Assembly (NCBI GenBank): GCA_040766985.1
Contig: JAXGPL010000004.1
Coordinates: forward strand, 1-64,000
Origin: JAXGPL01 sp040766985
GTDB lineage: Bacteria; Bacillota; Sulfobacillia; JAUYEG01
DNA: 64,000 bases
Direction of reading: 5' to 3'
Positions within the stretch are counted from its first letter, which is position 1. The number at the start of each line of letters is the position of its first letter. Below the pieces are notes generated by a model. That model did no database searches, had not been told where the DNA came from, and saw nothing but the letters and a program-made list of their open reading frames with translations. Below are positions 34,493 through 43,099 of the stretch, one piece after another. Both the position numbers and the translations under genes were made by a program.

Positions 34493-35795
34493 CCTCAGCC
34501 GGGGGCTCCATCTCTGCGGCGCGCATGGCAGCCAGCATCACCCGCCGCACCGGCACTCCTACAGCCTCAGCCGCAGACCGGCAGTCCTCATATTCCGGGG
34601 TAGCCACGAACACGCGTTCGCCCTGGCTCCCAACCTTGATCCGGACCGGGCCGAAGCCGGTCTGCACCGTCCTGTGCTCACGCGAGAGCGTGAACCGCTC
34701 CACGACATGATAGCGGAGGCCGAGCGTCGGCAGCAATTCGAAGACCTTCTGCGCAATGGCTCCCAGGTCGCCGGGCCTCGAGAGGCAGGAGAACAATATG
34801 CCCGGGCGGCCCTTCTTCATCCCGCAAGGCGACCACCACGCATCTAGGGCTCCGGCCCGGAGCAGCGAATCGACAGCATCGCCCACAACCTGCCCCGTCA
34901 CGTCGTCCAGGTTGGCCTCAAGGAGGATCACCGGGCCGGCCTCGGCCTTCCCCCCGGTGCGGCCTTCTCCATCCGGGGTCCCGGCGGATCCAATCACGAC
35001 CCGGACGATGTTGGCTCGCGCCGTATCTCTTGAACCTGCTCCGACGCCGATGCTTTCGACCGCCATCGCCGGCCATCCGGAGACCTGCCCGCCGAGACCG
35101 ACCAGAAGCGCAGCCCCTGTGGGCGTGACCATCTCGTGGCGGACCCCGGGATCATAGACGCTTGCTCCGCGCAGGAGGTGGAGCGTCGCCGGCGCGGGGA
35201 CCGGAAGGACACCGTGGGCCGCCCGAACCGTGCCGCCCCCGGTCGGGATCTGCCCGTAGAGGAGCTTCTCCACACCGAGAAGGTGCAGGGCGGCACACGT
35301 CCCGACAATGTCGCCGATGGCATCGGCCGCGCCGACTTCGTGGAAATGTACCTCCTCCGGCGTGGAGCCGTGAACGGCTGCTTCAGCCACGGCAAGCCTG
35401 CGGAACACCCTGATGGCGCCCTCTTTCACAGCCTCAGGCAGTTCAGCGTTAGCGATGATTGGTACAATTTCACGCAGGCCCCTGTGCTCGTGCTGGTGCT
35501 CGTGCTGGTGCTCGTGCTGGTGCTCATCGTGGTGCGAATGCTGATGACCGTTGCCGGCTGTACCACCTCCAGTCAGCGGCTCGGTCGGATCAGCAGGAGC
35601 ATCGCCCACCATCACTGTGGCCTTGGCCGCGGCGATGCCGCTTCGCTGGACCCGCGAGACCGCTACTGTAAGTCCTAGGCCGAGCTTGGACAGGAGATCG
35701 TTGAGCGCCCCAAGGTCTGCTCCGGCGTCGATCAACGCTCCGAGGAGCATATCGCCGCTCGCGCCACCGAACGGATCGATGTAGGCAATACGCAT
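34482..35795 (-). CDS. larC: Nickel insertion protein LarC
   Basis: LarC inserts nickel into the pyridinium bis-thiocarboxylate to finish the nickel-pincer (NPN) cofactor of lactate racemase and related enzymes, using CTP. The 437-residue protein begins MRIAYIDPFGGASGDMLLGA and has EVHFHEVGAADAIGDIVGT, GTVRAAHGVLPVPAPAT and HEMVTPTGAALL. The C-terminal half has LLEANLDDVTGQ. A His-rich stretch (about 83-104, HSHHDEHQHEHQHEHQHEH) probably binds nickel. It is a single uninterrupted frame, unlike the frameshifted larC of Lactobacillus. larB lies 30 bases upstream; larE and larA are not in the window. Confidence 0.93.
   Translation of the reverse strand: MRIAYIDPFGGASGDMLLGALIDAGADLGALNDLLSKLGLGLTVAVSRVQRSGIAAAKATVMVGDAPADPTEPLTGGGTAGNGHQHSHHDEHQHEHQHEHQHEHRGLREIVPIIANAELPEAVKEGAIRVFRRLAVAEAAVHGSTPEEVHFHEVGAADAIGDIVGTCAALHLLGVEKLLYGQIPTGGGTVRAAHGVLPVPAPATLHLLRGASVYDPGVRHEMVTPTGAALLVGLGGQVSGWPAMAVESIGVGAGSRDTARANIVRVVIGSAGTPDGEGRTGGKAEAGPVILLEANLDDVTGQVVGDAVDSLLRAGALDAWWSPCGMKKGRPGILFSCLSRPGDLGAIAQKVFELLPTLGLRYHVVERFTLSREHRTVQTGFGPVRIKVGSQGERVFVATPEYEDCRSAAEAVGVPVRRVMLAAMRAAEMEPPAEATP
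35484..35531. repeat. 12-base tandem repeat coding for the LarC His-rich segment
   Basis: GTGCTCGTGCTG is repeated three times exactly and once imperfectly. On the coding strand it gives repeated His-Glu-His-Gln units. Such repeats can expand or contract in multiples of four residues without breaking the frame. Confidence 0.85.
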
Positions 35796-35825
35796 TGTGG
35801 ATTGACTCCTTCCTGGGCCGCCGCC

Positions 35826-36617
35826 TCAGACGTTGCGCGGTGCGGTCGGTGTTGCGGCCCCGGTTTTTGCAGCTACGCGAAGGATCGAGTCCGCGACACG
35901 GGCGGCGCCGAATCCGTTGTCGATGTTGACCACGGCGACGCCCGACGCGCAGCTGTTGAGCATCGCCAGCAGAGCCGCGACTCCCCCGAAACTGGCTCCG
36001 TAGCCGACGCTGGTCGGCACCGCAATCACCGGCTGTGCCACCAACCCGCCGACGACACTCGGCAGGGCGCCGTCCATGCCGGCGACGACGATCACCACCT
36101 GCGCCGCGAGAATCCGGTCCAGCGAGCCCAGCAAGCGGTGCAGGCCCGCCACGCCAACGTCGTAGACGCGCTCGACTACGTGGCCGAAAGTGAGCGCCGT
36201 ACCGGCTGCCTCTTCAGCCACGGGCAGATCGGAAGTGCCGGCCGCGACGACTGCAACCTTACCCTGGTAGGGGCTGGGCTGAGGAGAGCCGATTGTGACT
36301 AGGCGGCTTACCTCGTCAAAGCAAGCATCGGGGCAAAGGGCTTTGATTGCATCAAACGCAGCGGCATCGGCCCGTGTCGCAAGGACCACCGGGTTGACGA
36401 TCCGGAGGCGGGCGGCGATTTGACCGACTTGGTCCGGTTTCTTTCCCGGGCAGTAGATCACCTCGGGTTGGCCACGGCGGACCGCGCGGTGGTGGTCGAT
36501 GCGGGCAAACCCAAGATCCTCAAAAGGCATTTTGCGCAGCCGGGTGACCGCCTGGTCGACACTTACCGCACCCCGCCGTACATCTTCCATCAGTCCCCGC
36601 AGAGCCTCGCGGTTCAA
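35826..36617 (-). CDS. larB: NPN cofactor synthase LarB
   Basis: LarB carboxylates and hydrolyses nicotinic acid adenine dinucleotide to pyridinium-3,5-biscarboxylic acid mononucleotide, the first step to the nickel-pincer cofactor. The 263-residue protein is PurE-related: VAVVAAGTSDLPVAEEAAGTA, then VVIVVAGMDGALPSVVGGL and PVIAVPTSVGYGASFGGVAALLAML. The N-terminal helical segment (LMEDVRRGAVSVDQAVTRL) is typical. It precedes larC on the same strand. Confidence 0.94.
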   Translation of the reverse strand: MNREALRGLMEDVRRGAVSVDQAVTRLRKMPFEDLGFARIDHHRAVRRGQPEVIYCPGKKPDQVGQIAARLRIVNPVVLATRADAAAFDAIKALCPDACFDEVSRLVTIGSPQPSPYQGKVAVVAAGTSDLPVAEEAAGTALTFGHVVERVYDVGVAGLHRLLGSLDRILAAQVVIVVAGMDGALPSVVGGLVAQPVIAVPTSVGYGASFGGVAALLAMLNSCASGVAVVNIDNGFGAARVADSILRVAAKTGAATPTAPRNV

Positions 36618-36830
36618 TTGGCCACCTCCCTAGACTGCCCGTCCGCACCTAGACTACCTAGACCATACGATTTGCGAAAGTCGCGGTCAACCGGGAGGCC
36701 GGCCGACCCGATACCTGCATCGAACGGTTCTCGATCGTGGTCGTTTCCCGGAAGGGTAAGGCCCATCCAAGACCGAAACTACGAAACGCGCAGAAGAGGA
36801 CAGGCACGGAGTCCATCGGGGAGGTACCAG

Positions 36831-37784
36831 ATGCCCAGCCGGGGTCAGGAAGAGTTCACCGTCCTGCTGATACCCCATTCGGCACGGCCGATGGGCACCA
36901 TGCGGCTAAGCAGCCGTACGGTCCAGGTCTGCTGTATTGCCCTGATCATCACGTTCATGTCCCTGACGGTGTTTGCCGCGCGCTATGCCCAAATGGTGGC
37001 CCATCTTCACGAGTTGCGTGACCTCCGCATCCTCACCCAGGTCCAAGACGAACAACTCCAGACCCTGTCCCAGTCGGCATCGGAGCTAGAGGCACGCCTG
37101 ACTCAACTCGCCGAACTCGATGCCGAGCTCAGGCACATGCTCAAGCTCGACGTCGCCGCGAGCCAGACGCCTGTTGATGCCCTCCTGGCGGAGTCACGGT
37201 CGGTGAGTGTCGCCAAGAGCGAGGTCGGGGGAGGCGGCACGCAAGACGCGTATAATCTCACGGTTGAGACATCCGTCCTGACGGGCGTGGGCGCTCTTGC
37301 GGGCACCATGGAGGTGCTGCAGCAGGAGATGGAGCAACGACTGACCAGCCTTGAGGAGTTGCAGGTCGCAGCCGCCGAGAAACTCGCCTATGACGCCGCC
37401 CGTCCGTCGATCTGGCCTACCCAGGGCGTTATCACCTCACGGTACGGGTACCGGACGTCTCCGTTCGGCGGTGCCAGGCAATTCCACCCCGCGGTGGACA
37501 TCGGTGCTCCAGTCGGCACTCCCGTCGTCGCCACGGGTGACGCACGGGTCATCTTCACCGGATGGAAGGTTGACCTCGGCAACACGGTTATCCTCGACCA
37601 CGGATACAACTTCCGCACCCTTTACGGCCATGTTTCCAAAGTGGCTGTGGACGTGGGCGACCGCGTCAAGAAGGGGCAGGTCATCGCCTACGTCGGCAGC
37701 ACAGGCCAGAGCACGGGTCCCCACCTCCACTACGAGGTTCACCTGCGCGGCGCCGACGTTAACCCGACTTCCTACCTGCGTTAG
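36831..37784 (+). CDS. Membrane-anchored M23 (LytM) peptidase
   Basis: The 317-residue protein from ATG 36831 (GGGGAGG upstream) has one N-terminal membrane span (VCCIALIITFMSLTVFA), a coiled-coil region (about 65-115, HLHELRDLRILTQVQDEQLQTL) and a C-terminal M23 domain. Zinc ligands appear in FHPAVDIGAPVGTPV and in TGPHLHYEVHLRG, with LYGHVSKV between. It therefore looks catalytically competent and would cut peptidoglycan cross-bridges outside the membrane, or act as a partner of another hydrolase. A bactofilin gene follows by 48 bases; the same pairing is known in other bacteria for cell-shape control. Confidence 0.9.
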   Translation: MPSRGQEEFTVLLIPHSARPMGTMRLSSRTVQVCCIALIITFMSLTVFAARYAQMVAHLHELRDLRILTQVQDEQLQTLSQSASELEARLTQLAELDAELRHMLKLDVAASQTPVDALLAESRSVSVAKSEVGGGGTQDAYNLTVETSVLTGVGALAGTMEVLQQEMEQRLTSLEELQVAAAEKLAYDAARPSIWPTQGVITSRYGYRTSPFGGARQFHPAVDIGAPVGTPVVATGDARVIFTGWKVDLGNTVILDHGYNFRTLYGHVSKVAVDVGDRVKKGQVIAYVGSTGQSTGPHLHYEVHLRGADVNPTSYLR

Positions 37785-37832
37785 GTCCGGCTTCGCCCGC
37801 CGAACCGGACGCCGCCCGAGGAGGCATGTGCT

Positions 37833-38255
37833 TTGTTCACCGCAAGAAAAGACGCTACCGTAGTCGCTCCTCCGCTGGTAGTTGACGGCAAGGTCGACAC
37901 CATCATCGGCAAGGAAACCGAATTCAAAGGCACCCTCACGTCGAACGGCTTGATCCGCATCGACGGCAAAGTCGAGGGAGAGATAATCCACAAAGGCGAC
38001 GTAGCCATCGGTGAAGCCGGCAACATCACCGCCAACATCAAGGCCCGCAATGTGACAGTCGCCGGCACGGTCAGCGGCAATGTCGAAGCCACCGGCAAAC
38101 TAGAACTGCTGCCGTCGGCAAAAGTGTACGGCGACATCGCTGTGGGGTCTCTTGTGATCGGTGAAGGCGCCGTGTTCAAAGGGACCAGCGAGATGCGTTC
38201 GCCTGACAAGACACCTGCGAAGGTCGAGAGGCCTGAGGTCACACCGCAGCCCTGA
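37833..38255 (+). CDS. Bactofilin
   Basis: Bactofilins polymerise without nucleotide into filaments that position cell-wall enzymes. The 140-residue protein has a central right-handed beta-helix of about 90 residues (TIIGKETEFKGTLTSNGLIRI, then GKVEGEIIHKGDVAIGEAGNI) flanked by flexible tails, with the C-terminal tail rich in Pro and Lys. The start is probably TTG 37833 with GAGG upstream. It sits directly after a LytM-type peptidase, so the two probably act together on the wall. Confidence 0.93.
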   Translation: MFTARKDATVVAPPLVVDGKVDTIIGKETEFKGTLTSNGLIRIDGKVEGEIIHKGDVAIGEAGNITANIKARNVTVAGTVSGNVEATGKLELLPSAKVYGDIAVGSLVIGEGAVFKGTSEMRSPDKTPAKVERPEVTPQP

Positions 38256-38272
38256 GACCGGAGGGGATCGCG

Positions 38273-39180
38273 ATGGTCCCGCCCCACCGGCCCGACATGG
38301 GTCTTCGTCAACCCGGTTGCCAGGTGGCCCCGGGCACTTGGCGCATGGCGGCACATCAGGCCACGCGTCGAGCAATCCGTTTCGAGGACCTCACCGTCCA
38401 CTTCACCGAAGGACCAGGCCATGCCACAGAACTGGCTCGGGCTGCTGTGGCTGCCGGCGCGGGGCGAGTCGTCATTGTCGGCGGCGATGGCACCATCCAG
38501 GAGGCCGTGGCGGGGCTCATCCACGCGATACAGTGCTGGGCGTCGTCCCGGCCGGCACCGGCAACGACTTCTCGCGCACCCACCTCATTCCAAGAGACCA
38601 CGATGGGGCGCTCGATGTAGCCCTTGGCCAGGCGGTCAGACGGGTCGATGTCGGTGCCGTCAACGGCAAGCCGTACGTCAATGTCGGCGGGGTCGGTTTC
38701 GATGCCGAAGTGGTGGCCTGGACAAAACACAGAACCCGCTGGATGACCGGCCCGGCCATCTACGTGGCCGGCGTTCTCACGCAATTGTGGGCATTTTCTC
38801 CTCAGGACCTGACCTACCAGATCGAGCGATGAGCCGGTTACCGAGAGATGCCTGATGATTGCCGTCGGCAACGGCAGGTTTTACGGCGGCGGGATGATGA
38901 TGTGCCCGGACGCTCTGCCCAACGACGGGTGGTTGGATGTCGTCATCAGGGGCAACCTTGGGAAAGGGGAGACACTACGCCTGCGCGACTAAGGTGTTTT
39001 CTGGTGCGCACATCAACCAGCCCAAGGTTACCCAACGCCGGGCGCGAAAGATCGCGATCAGCGGGTCCAACCGGCTGTCGGTCCAGGCGGATGGCGAGCC
39101 GCTGAGCCGTCTTCCCGCAGTATTTGAACTGCTCCCCATCTTCCCTGACTGTAGCGGTCCCTGTCGCCGCGGCAAATGGG
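38273..39180 (+). pseudogene. Diacylglycerol-kinase-like protein, at least four frame breaks
   Basis: Pieces of a DAGK-catalytic-domain lipid kinase appear in order in different frames. They are VFVNPVAR (38311 on), FEDLTVHFTEGPGHATELA and VVIVGGDGTIQEAVAGL (to 38520), then VLGVVPAGTGNDFSRTH and GKPYVNVGGVGFDAEVV (to 38832). Last come MIAVGNGRFYGGGMMMCPDALPNDGWLDVVI (38854 on) and KVFSGAHINQPKV (from 38992). The nucleotide motif GGDGT and the PAGTGND motif are both there. Such kinases phosphorylate diacylglycerol or related lipids. The 3' end is uncertain. Either the sequence is poor here or the gene is decaying; conservation of all motifs favours the former. Confidence 0.75.
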
Positions 39181-39254
39181 GTTGCGGCGGCGGATGGGCC
39201 CGCGGACGGACGCCTGATGGGAAGGCTGCGAGCGGCTGGGTTCCGGAGGTTGCC

Positions 39255-39899
39255 ATGCTATTTGTGGGACGGCGCGAGGCCGGCAAGACGCTTGCCAGGC
39301 GCGTGGCTTCTCTCAAGCTCAAAGATCCAGTGGTGTTCGGTGTCGCCAGGGGCGGAGTAGAGGTGGCAGCCGAAGTTGCAGTGGCCCTCGCTTGCCCGCT
39401 CGACGTTCTGGCTCCCCGCAAGCTGCCTCATCCTGACAACCCGGAGGTCGCGATCGGCGCGATCGCCGAGGACGGCACCGTCCTCCTCGACCGGCAGGCC
39501 GTCGAGTGGTACGGCATCGAGAAGAGCTACATCGACCGCGCTGCAGCGGAAGCGCTAGCGGAGATCGGCAGGAGGACAACCCGTTACCGGGAGGGCCGGC
39601 CGCCGCTATCGGCCGAGGGCAAGGATGCAATCTTGGTGGACGACGGGGTGGCAACCGGCTACACGCTCATCGCGGCCGCGCGGGGGCTTCGCAAGGGTTC
39701 GCCCAGGCAAGTGGTGGTGGCGGTGCCGGTGGCGCCGGCTTCCGCTGTCCGGCGCCTCGAACGCGAAGCGGACACGGCTATCGTCTTGAGCCAGCCCGAG
39801 CCGTTCTACGCGGTCGGACAGGCGTACCGGGACTTCACTCAGGTCAGCGACGAATCGGTCACGGCGATCTTGCGCGAGCACAGGCCCGGACAGGACTGA
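39255..39899 (+). CDS. Phosphoribosyltransferase-domain protein
   Basis: This 214-residue protein from ATG 39255 (GGAGG upstream) contains the type I phosphoribosyltransferase signature AILVDDGVATGYTLIAAAR (about 126-144), and an N-terminal VFGVARGGVEVAAEVA. It resembles free-standing PRTases of unknown substrate. A basic loop PRKLPHPDNPEVAIGAIAEDG follows. No second domain (such as dienelactone hydrolase) is present. Its 3' end overlaps the convergent yyaC by 61 bases. Substrate cannot be told from the sequence. Confidence 0.88.
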   Translation: MLFVGRREAGKTLARRVASLKLKDPVVFGVARGGVEVAAEVAVALACPLDVLAPRKLPHPDNPEVAIGAIAEDGTVLLDRQAVEWYGIEKSYIDRAAAEALAEIGRRTTRYREGRPPLSAEGKDAILVDDGVATGYTLIAAARGLRKGSPRQVVVAVPVAPASAVRRLEREADTAIVLSQPEPFYAVGQAYRDFTQVSDESVTAILREHRPGQD

Positions 39900-40489
39900 G
39901 ACGGGTCGTCCTCTTGGCTTGGGTTACCCTGCTTACCGAACGCCACGGCAACCGGTAGCCGGACCGGTCTTACCGCATCCAGGATCGCGGTCGCGATCAC
40001 CCGCGCCATCCGCAGCACCAGGGACAACCGCGTGTTCTGAAGGACGAAGTACTCCATGAACCCAGCGACGTTCACCACGCCGGTCAAGGCCAGCTCGCCG
40101 ACCTGCGGAAGGGTCTTGTTGACCCCTGCGCCGGGACGCAGCGGGCCGTCGCTTAGGCTGATCGATCCCACGTTTTCCGGGTTGCCGAGACAGGCATCGA
40201 CGGCCAGAACCAAGGCCCCTGGCTTTCGCCGGTTGAGGTTGGCGATGGTTTCGGGGAGGTTTCCTGCGTGAACAGGGTCGTCTAGCGTGCCGAACACCAG
40301 TTCGGGCGGGTACCCCCGGGATACCAACTCCAGGCCTGTCAGCGGTCCCAGGGAGTCACCTGTCGACCGGTCGGTCCCAATGCAGACCACAACCACCTCG
40401 CGGTCGGGCCGCGCGCGGTCCAGCATCTCCCGCAGGCGCCGCCAAGCCGGCGGCGGCAGTGGGTTCGTGGTGCATGTAGCGCACCTCAA
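39839..40489 (-). CDS. yyaC: Spore protease YyaC family protein
   Basis: The 216-residue protein contains VVVVCIGTDRSTGDSLGPLTG (about 31-51), DDPVHAGNL and LVLAVDACLGNPENVGSISL. These are the hallmarks of YyaC, a sporulation protein related to the germination protease GPR. The role in Bacillus is poorly understood. Start at TTG 40489 is uncertain, and the last 30 residues, overlapping the convergent gene, are not clearly conserved. It is in the same neighbourhood (near parAB and ychF) as in Bacillus. Confidence 0.88.
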   Translation of the reverse strand: MRCATCTTNPLPPPAWRRLREMLDRARPDREVVVVCIGTDRSTGDSLGPLTGLELVSRGYPPELVFGTLDDPVHAGNLPETIANLNRRKPGALVLAVDACLGNPENVGSISLSDGPLRPGAGVNKTLPQVGELALTGVVNVAGFMEYFVLQNTRLSLVLRMARVIATAILDAVRPVRLPVAVAFGKQGNPSQEDDPSQSCPGLCSRKIAVTDSSLT

Positions 40490-40652
40490 ATGGCTGGAGC
40501 AAAGAAAGGTCCTTCACACGCGCAGTATATGGTCGTGGCGGCGCAGCTATGCCCGGCAAGCTCCGTACCATGGGCGCATATCAGAGAACGGGAGCCGGAA
40601 TTCAGCCTCAGCCAAAGACACCGGAGGCGCAGGCAAAGGCCAGGCTCCCGGG

Positions 40653-41789
40653 GTGGGGTGGAGGAGCTTGGGGGCGACGACCGGGCTCGCTGCGGTTCGG
40701 GTGGCCAGCCTCCTGGTTGGCGCGGTGATCGGAGCAGGCTTCGCATCGGGGAGGGAAATCGTTACGTTCTTCGACCCGCTCGGGCACGACGCGCCTCTGG
40801 CCGTCGCGGTTGCGGCAGGTGTGCTGGGTGTCGGCGGATATGCCGTGGCCAGGGTGGCCGGCGGCCGAGGCGCGCTCAGCTACGGTACCGTTTTCTCAGC
40901 GACAGTGGGGCCCAGAGCGGGCCCGATCATCGACGCTCTGGTTACGGCATTTCTGTTTCTGACCATGGGCGTCACGCTGGCGGGAGGCGCCGCTCTGGTC
41001 AGCTCTCAGTACCGTATCCCGGTGGTTGCGGCGCTGGCCTTCGTTGCGGCTGCGGGCTGCGCCTTGACCTGCCGCGGGGCAGGGGCCCTCCTTCGCGTAA
41101 GCCCCGCTGTGACCCCGCCGCTGGTCGTGGCCCTCCTGGTGATTGCGTACTGCACGCTCGCCGCCCCGCCCGGGGATGCCGGTGCCCTCCTGTCAGAGGT
41201 GCTTCCTGCCCCGGCTGGCGCGGCTGCCTTACGGGCGGGACGGGCCCTCTCCTCCCCGCCCACGGGCTTGGCGGCAGCGATTGCGAGCGGCGCGCTCTAC
41301 GGCGCCTACAACCTGATCCTGGCCGTCGGCGTGCTCGTTGCAGGCACCCGTTACGAAAGCCCGTCCGGGACCGCGCTCGGCGGCCTCACGGGAGGGGCGG
41401 CACTAGGCGGACTAGCGTTCGCGGTGCTGTCCGCCTGCCGTCACGCAGGACCGCGCGCCTTGTCCGCCGCGATACCCGTGGCCGAGCTTGCTTGCTGCCT
41501 CGGGCCGCTGGGCCGGCATGTCTACACGGTTACCCTCCTGCTCGCAGCCCTCACAACCCTCACCGCGGCGGCCATGAGCATATCCGAACGCGTCACAGCA
41601 GTCAGCCGCGCTACCAGCAGGCCTGGCCTTAGCGCCCCTGCCGTGATCGCTCTTGCCGCAGTGCCTGCGCTGGCCGGTTTCGCCAATTTGGTCAAGCTCG
41701 TGTATCCGCCGATGGGCCTCCTCGGGTTGGCCTGGCTGGCGCTGCGTGTCTGCTCCCGCGGTTCTGGAGCAGGAACGGCAAGCAGCTAA
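40653..41789 (+). CDS. YkvI-family membrane transporter
   Basis: From GTG 40653 this is about 378 residues with some ten hydrophobic segments. Near the N-terminus VGAVIGAGFASGREIVTFF is characteristic of YkvI proteins, distant relatives of the amino acid-polyamine-cation/neurotransmitter symporter folds. Later parts have GALYGAYNLILAVGVL and LVKLVYPPMGLLGL. Substrate is unknown. The start is not firm; TTG at 40668 is another option. In Bacillus ykvI is linked to sporulation timing, but I see no regulatory evidence here. Confidence 0.85.
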   Translation: MGWRSLGATTGLAAVRVASLLVGAVIGAGFASGREIVTFFDPLGHDAPLAVAVAAGVLGVGGYAVARVAGGRGALSYGTVFSATVGPRAGPIIDALVTAFLFLTMGVTLAGGAALVSSQYRIPVVAALAFVAAAGCALTCRGAGALLRVSPAVTPPLVVALLVIAYCTLAAPPGDAGALLSEVLPAPAGAAALRAGRALSSPPTGLAAAIASGALYGAYNLILAVGVLVAGTRYESPSGTALGGLTGGAALGGLAFAVLSACRHAGPRALSAAIPVAELACCLGPLGRHVYTVTLLLAALTTLTAAAMSISERVTAVSRATSRPGLSAPAVIALAAVPALAGFANLVKLVYPPMGLLGLAWLALRVCSRGSGAGTASS

Positions 41790-41805
41790 GCCAAACCTCT
41801 CGGAT

Positions 41806-43032
41806 GTGGAAACCACAGATCTGCCGCGCCCGAGCAAGCGCCGCTACCGCGTGCGACCCCTCCGCCTGGCTGCGGCGGGGGGGCTGCTCTGCCTGCTTTT
41901 GGCGGCGGTCCTGTTGCTCCCGCGCAGCCTGGGCTTTTTGCTCAGGGTCCCCGCCGCGAGCCCGCTGGGAGCCGCGGGGGAGGCTCAATTTCAGGAAGTC
42001 ACGACGTTGCCGTACTCGGGCCGGTGCATCGCGCTGCGGGTCTTCCCCGACGGTACAGCCCTGGCAGCCGCCATCGACGGCCAAGGGCTGGTGGTGCACG
42101 CCGCCTTCGCCGACGGGAGCCACCTGCATACGCGATGCCCGGTCGGCGGTGAGGTCGGTCCCGCGGCGTTTTTGCCGTCAGGACACCTTGCGGTCTGGAC
42201 GGCTGAGCGGACGGGCTCGGGCGGCGGCACGGTCCACGGGTTCGGACCGCTGACAAAGGGCACGCTGGCGCAGTCTTCGTTGGGCGCGGCATGGAACTGC
42301 CGCCTGGACCGGAGAGGCGCGGCCTTGCTGCCCTTGCCCCAGGGTGTTGCCGCGATCTACACCTCGGGCGATGGGGTTCCCGCCGGCTGCGCGGTCATCT
42401 CTGACGCGGGCAAACGTGGAGAGACGCTCGAGTTCGCGGACGGGATAGTCACGGCCTGGGACGTCGCCGGCGTCTCCGGGTTGATCTGCCTCGGCGGCGC
42501 CGAGTATGTAGAACAGGATGTGCCGCCCCTCGAGCCATTCGTCAGGACATACTTCGCCAACGGTACCCGGGTCATGGGCGTCGGAGCGGGCAGTTCAGCC
42601 CCTCTCAAGTTGGGCTCGAGCGCAACCGGCAGCCACATCCTGTATGCGACGCGCGACCGGTTGGTGATGGTGAGCAACGACGGTGTCGAACTGTGGTCCC
42701 GGAGAGTGCCCGGGTACGCAGTGCGCGGCCTGCATGTCTTTCCCGACGGGAGGTCCTTCCTGGCGGGTCCCGACACCGGCATCAGCTTTGACGACCGCGG
42801 GAACGTCGTCGCACGGTGGAGGCTGACCGGTACGGGGCAGGTCAGCCGCCCGAGTCCCGCAGAGGCCACGATTCTCAGCCTTCCGGGAGGCGCCGCGGCA
42901 ATCGACAGCACTGGTAAGGTGGTCGCGCGGGCGCTTTGGGACCGGCCAAGTCAATTGATTGCCGCGGACCCGCTGGCGAAGTGGCTCGTCCGCGCCGACG
43001 GGACGGCTCTCACGTTGTATCGGCGCGGTTAA
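41806..43032 (+). CDS. Membrane-anchored protein with beta-propeller-like repeats, unknown function
   Basis: I do not recognise a named family. The 408-residue protein has an N-terminal basic stretch (PSKRRYRVRPLR) and one membrane span (LAAAGGLLCLLLAAVLLLP), with the rest outside. The outer part shows repeats of the type FPDGTALAAAIDGQGLVVHAA, then FPDGRSFLAGPDTGISFDDRG and LPGGAAAIDSTGKVVAR. These resemble blades of a WD40/PQQ-like propeller. It begins 16 bases after the YkvI gene. The GTG start is a best guess. A sensory or scaffolding role is possible but unproven. Confidence 0.65.
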   Translation: METTDLPRPSKRRYRVRPLRLAAAGGLLCLLLAAVLLLPRSLGFLLRVPAASPLGAAGEAQFQEVTTLPYSGRCIALRVFPDGTALAAAIDGQGLVVHAAFADGSHLHTRCPVGGEVGPAAFLPSGHLAVWTAERTGSGGGTVHGFGPLTKGTLAQSSLGAAWNCRLDRRGAALLPLPQGVAAIYTSGDGVPAGCAVISDAGKRGETLEFADGIVTAWDVAGVSGLICLGGAEYVEQDVPPLEPFVRTYFANGTRVMGVGAGSSAPLKLGSSATGSHILYATRDRLVMVSNDGVELWSRRVPGYAVRGLHVFPDGRSFLAGPDTGISFDDRGNVVARWRLTGTGQVSRPSPAEATILSLPGGAAAIDSTGKVVARALWDRPSQLIAADPLAKWLVRADGTALTLYRRG

Positions 43033-43099
43033 CGCAGGCAGGATTCACAGAGCAACAGCAAGAACGGGCCTGCGTAAAAGTGGTAGGAGTTGGCCGGCG

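Noticed and set aside
36629..36663. Three CCTAGAC repeats between larB and the M23 peptidase gene
   Set aside because: Only three short copies at irregular spacing; may be chance.
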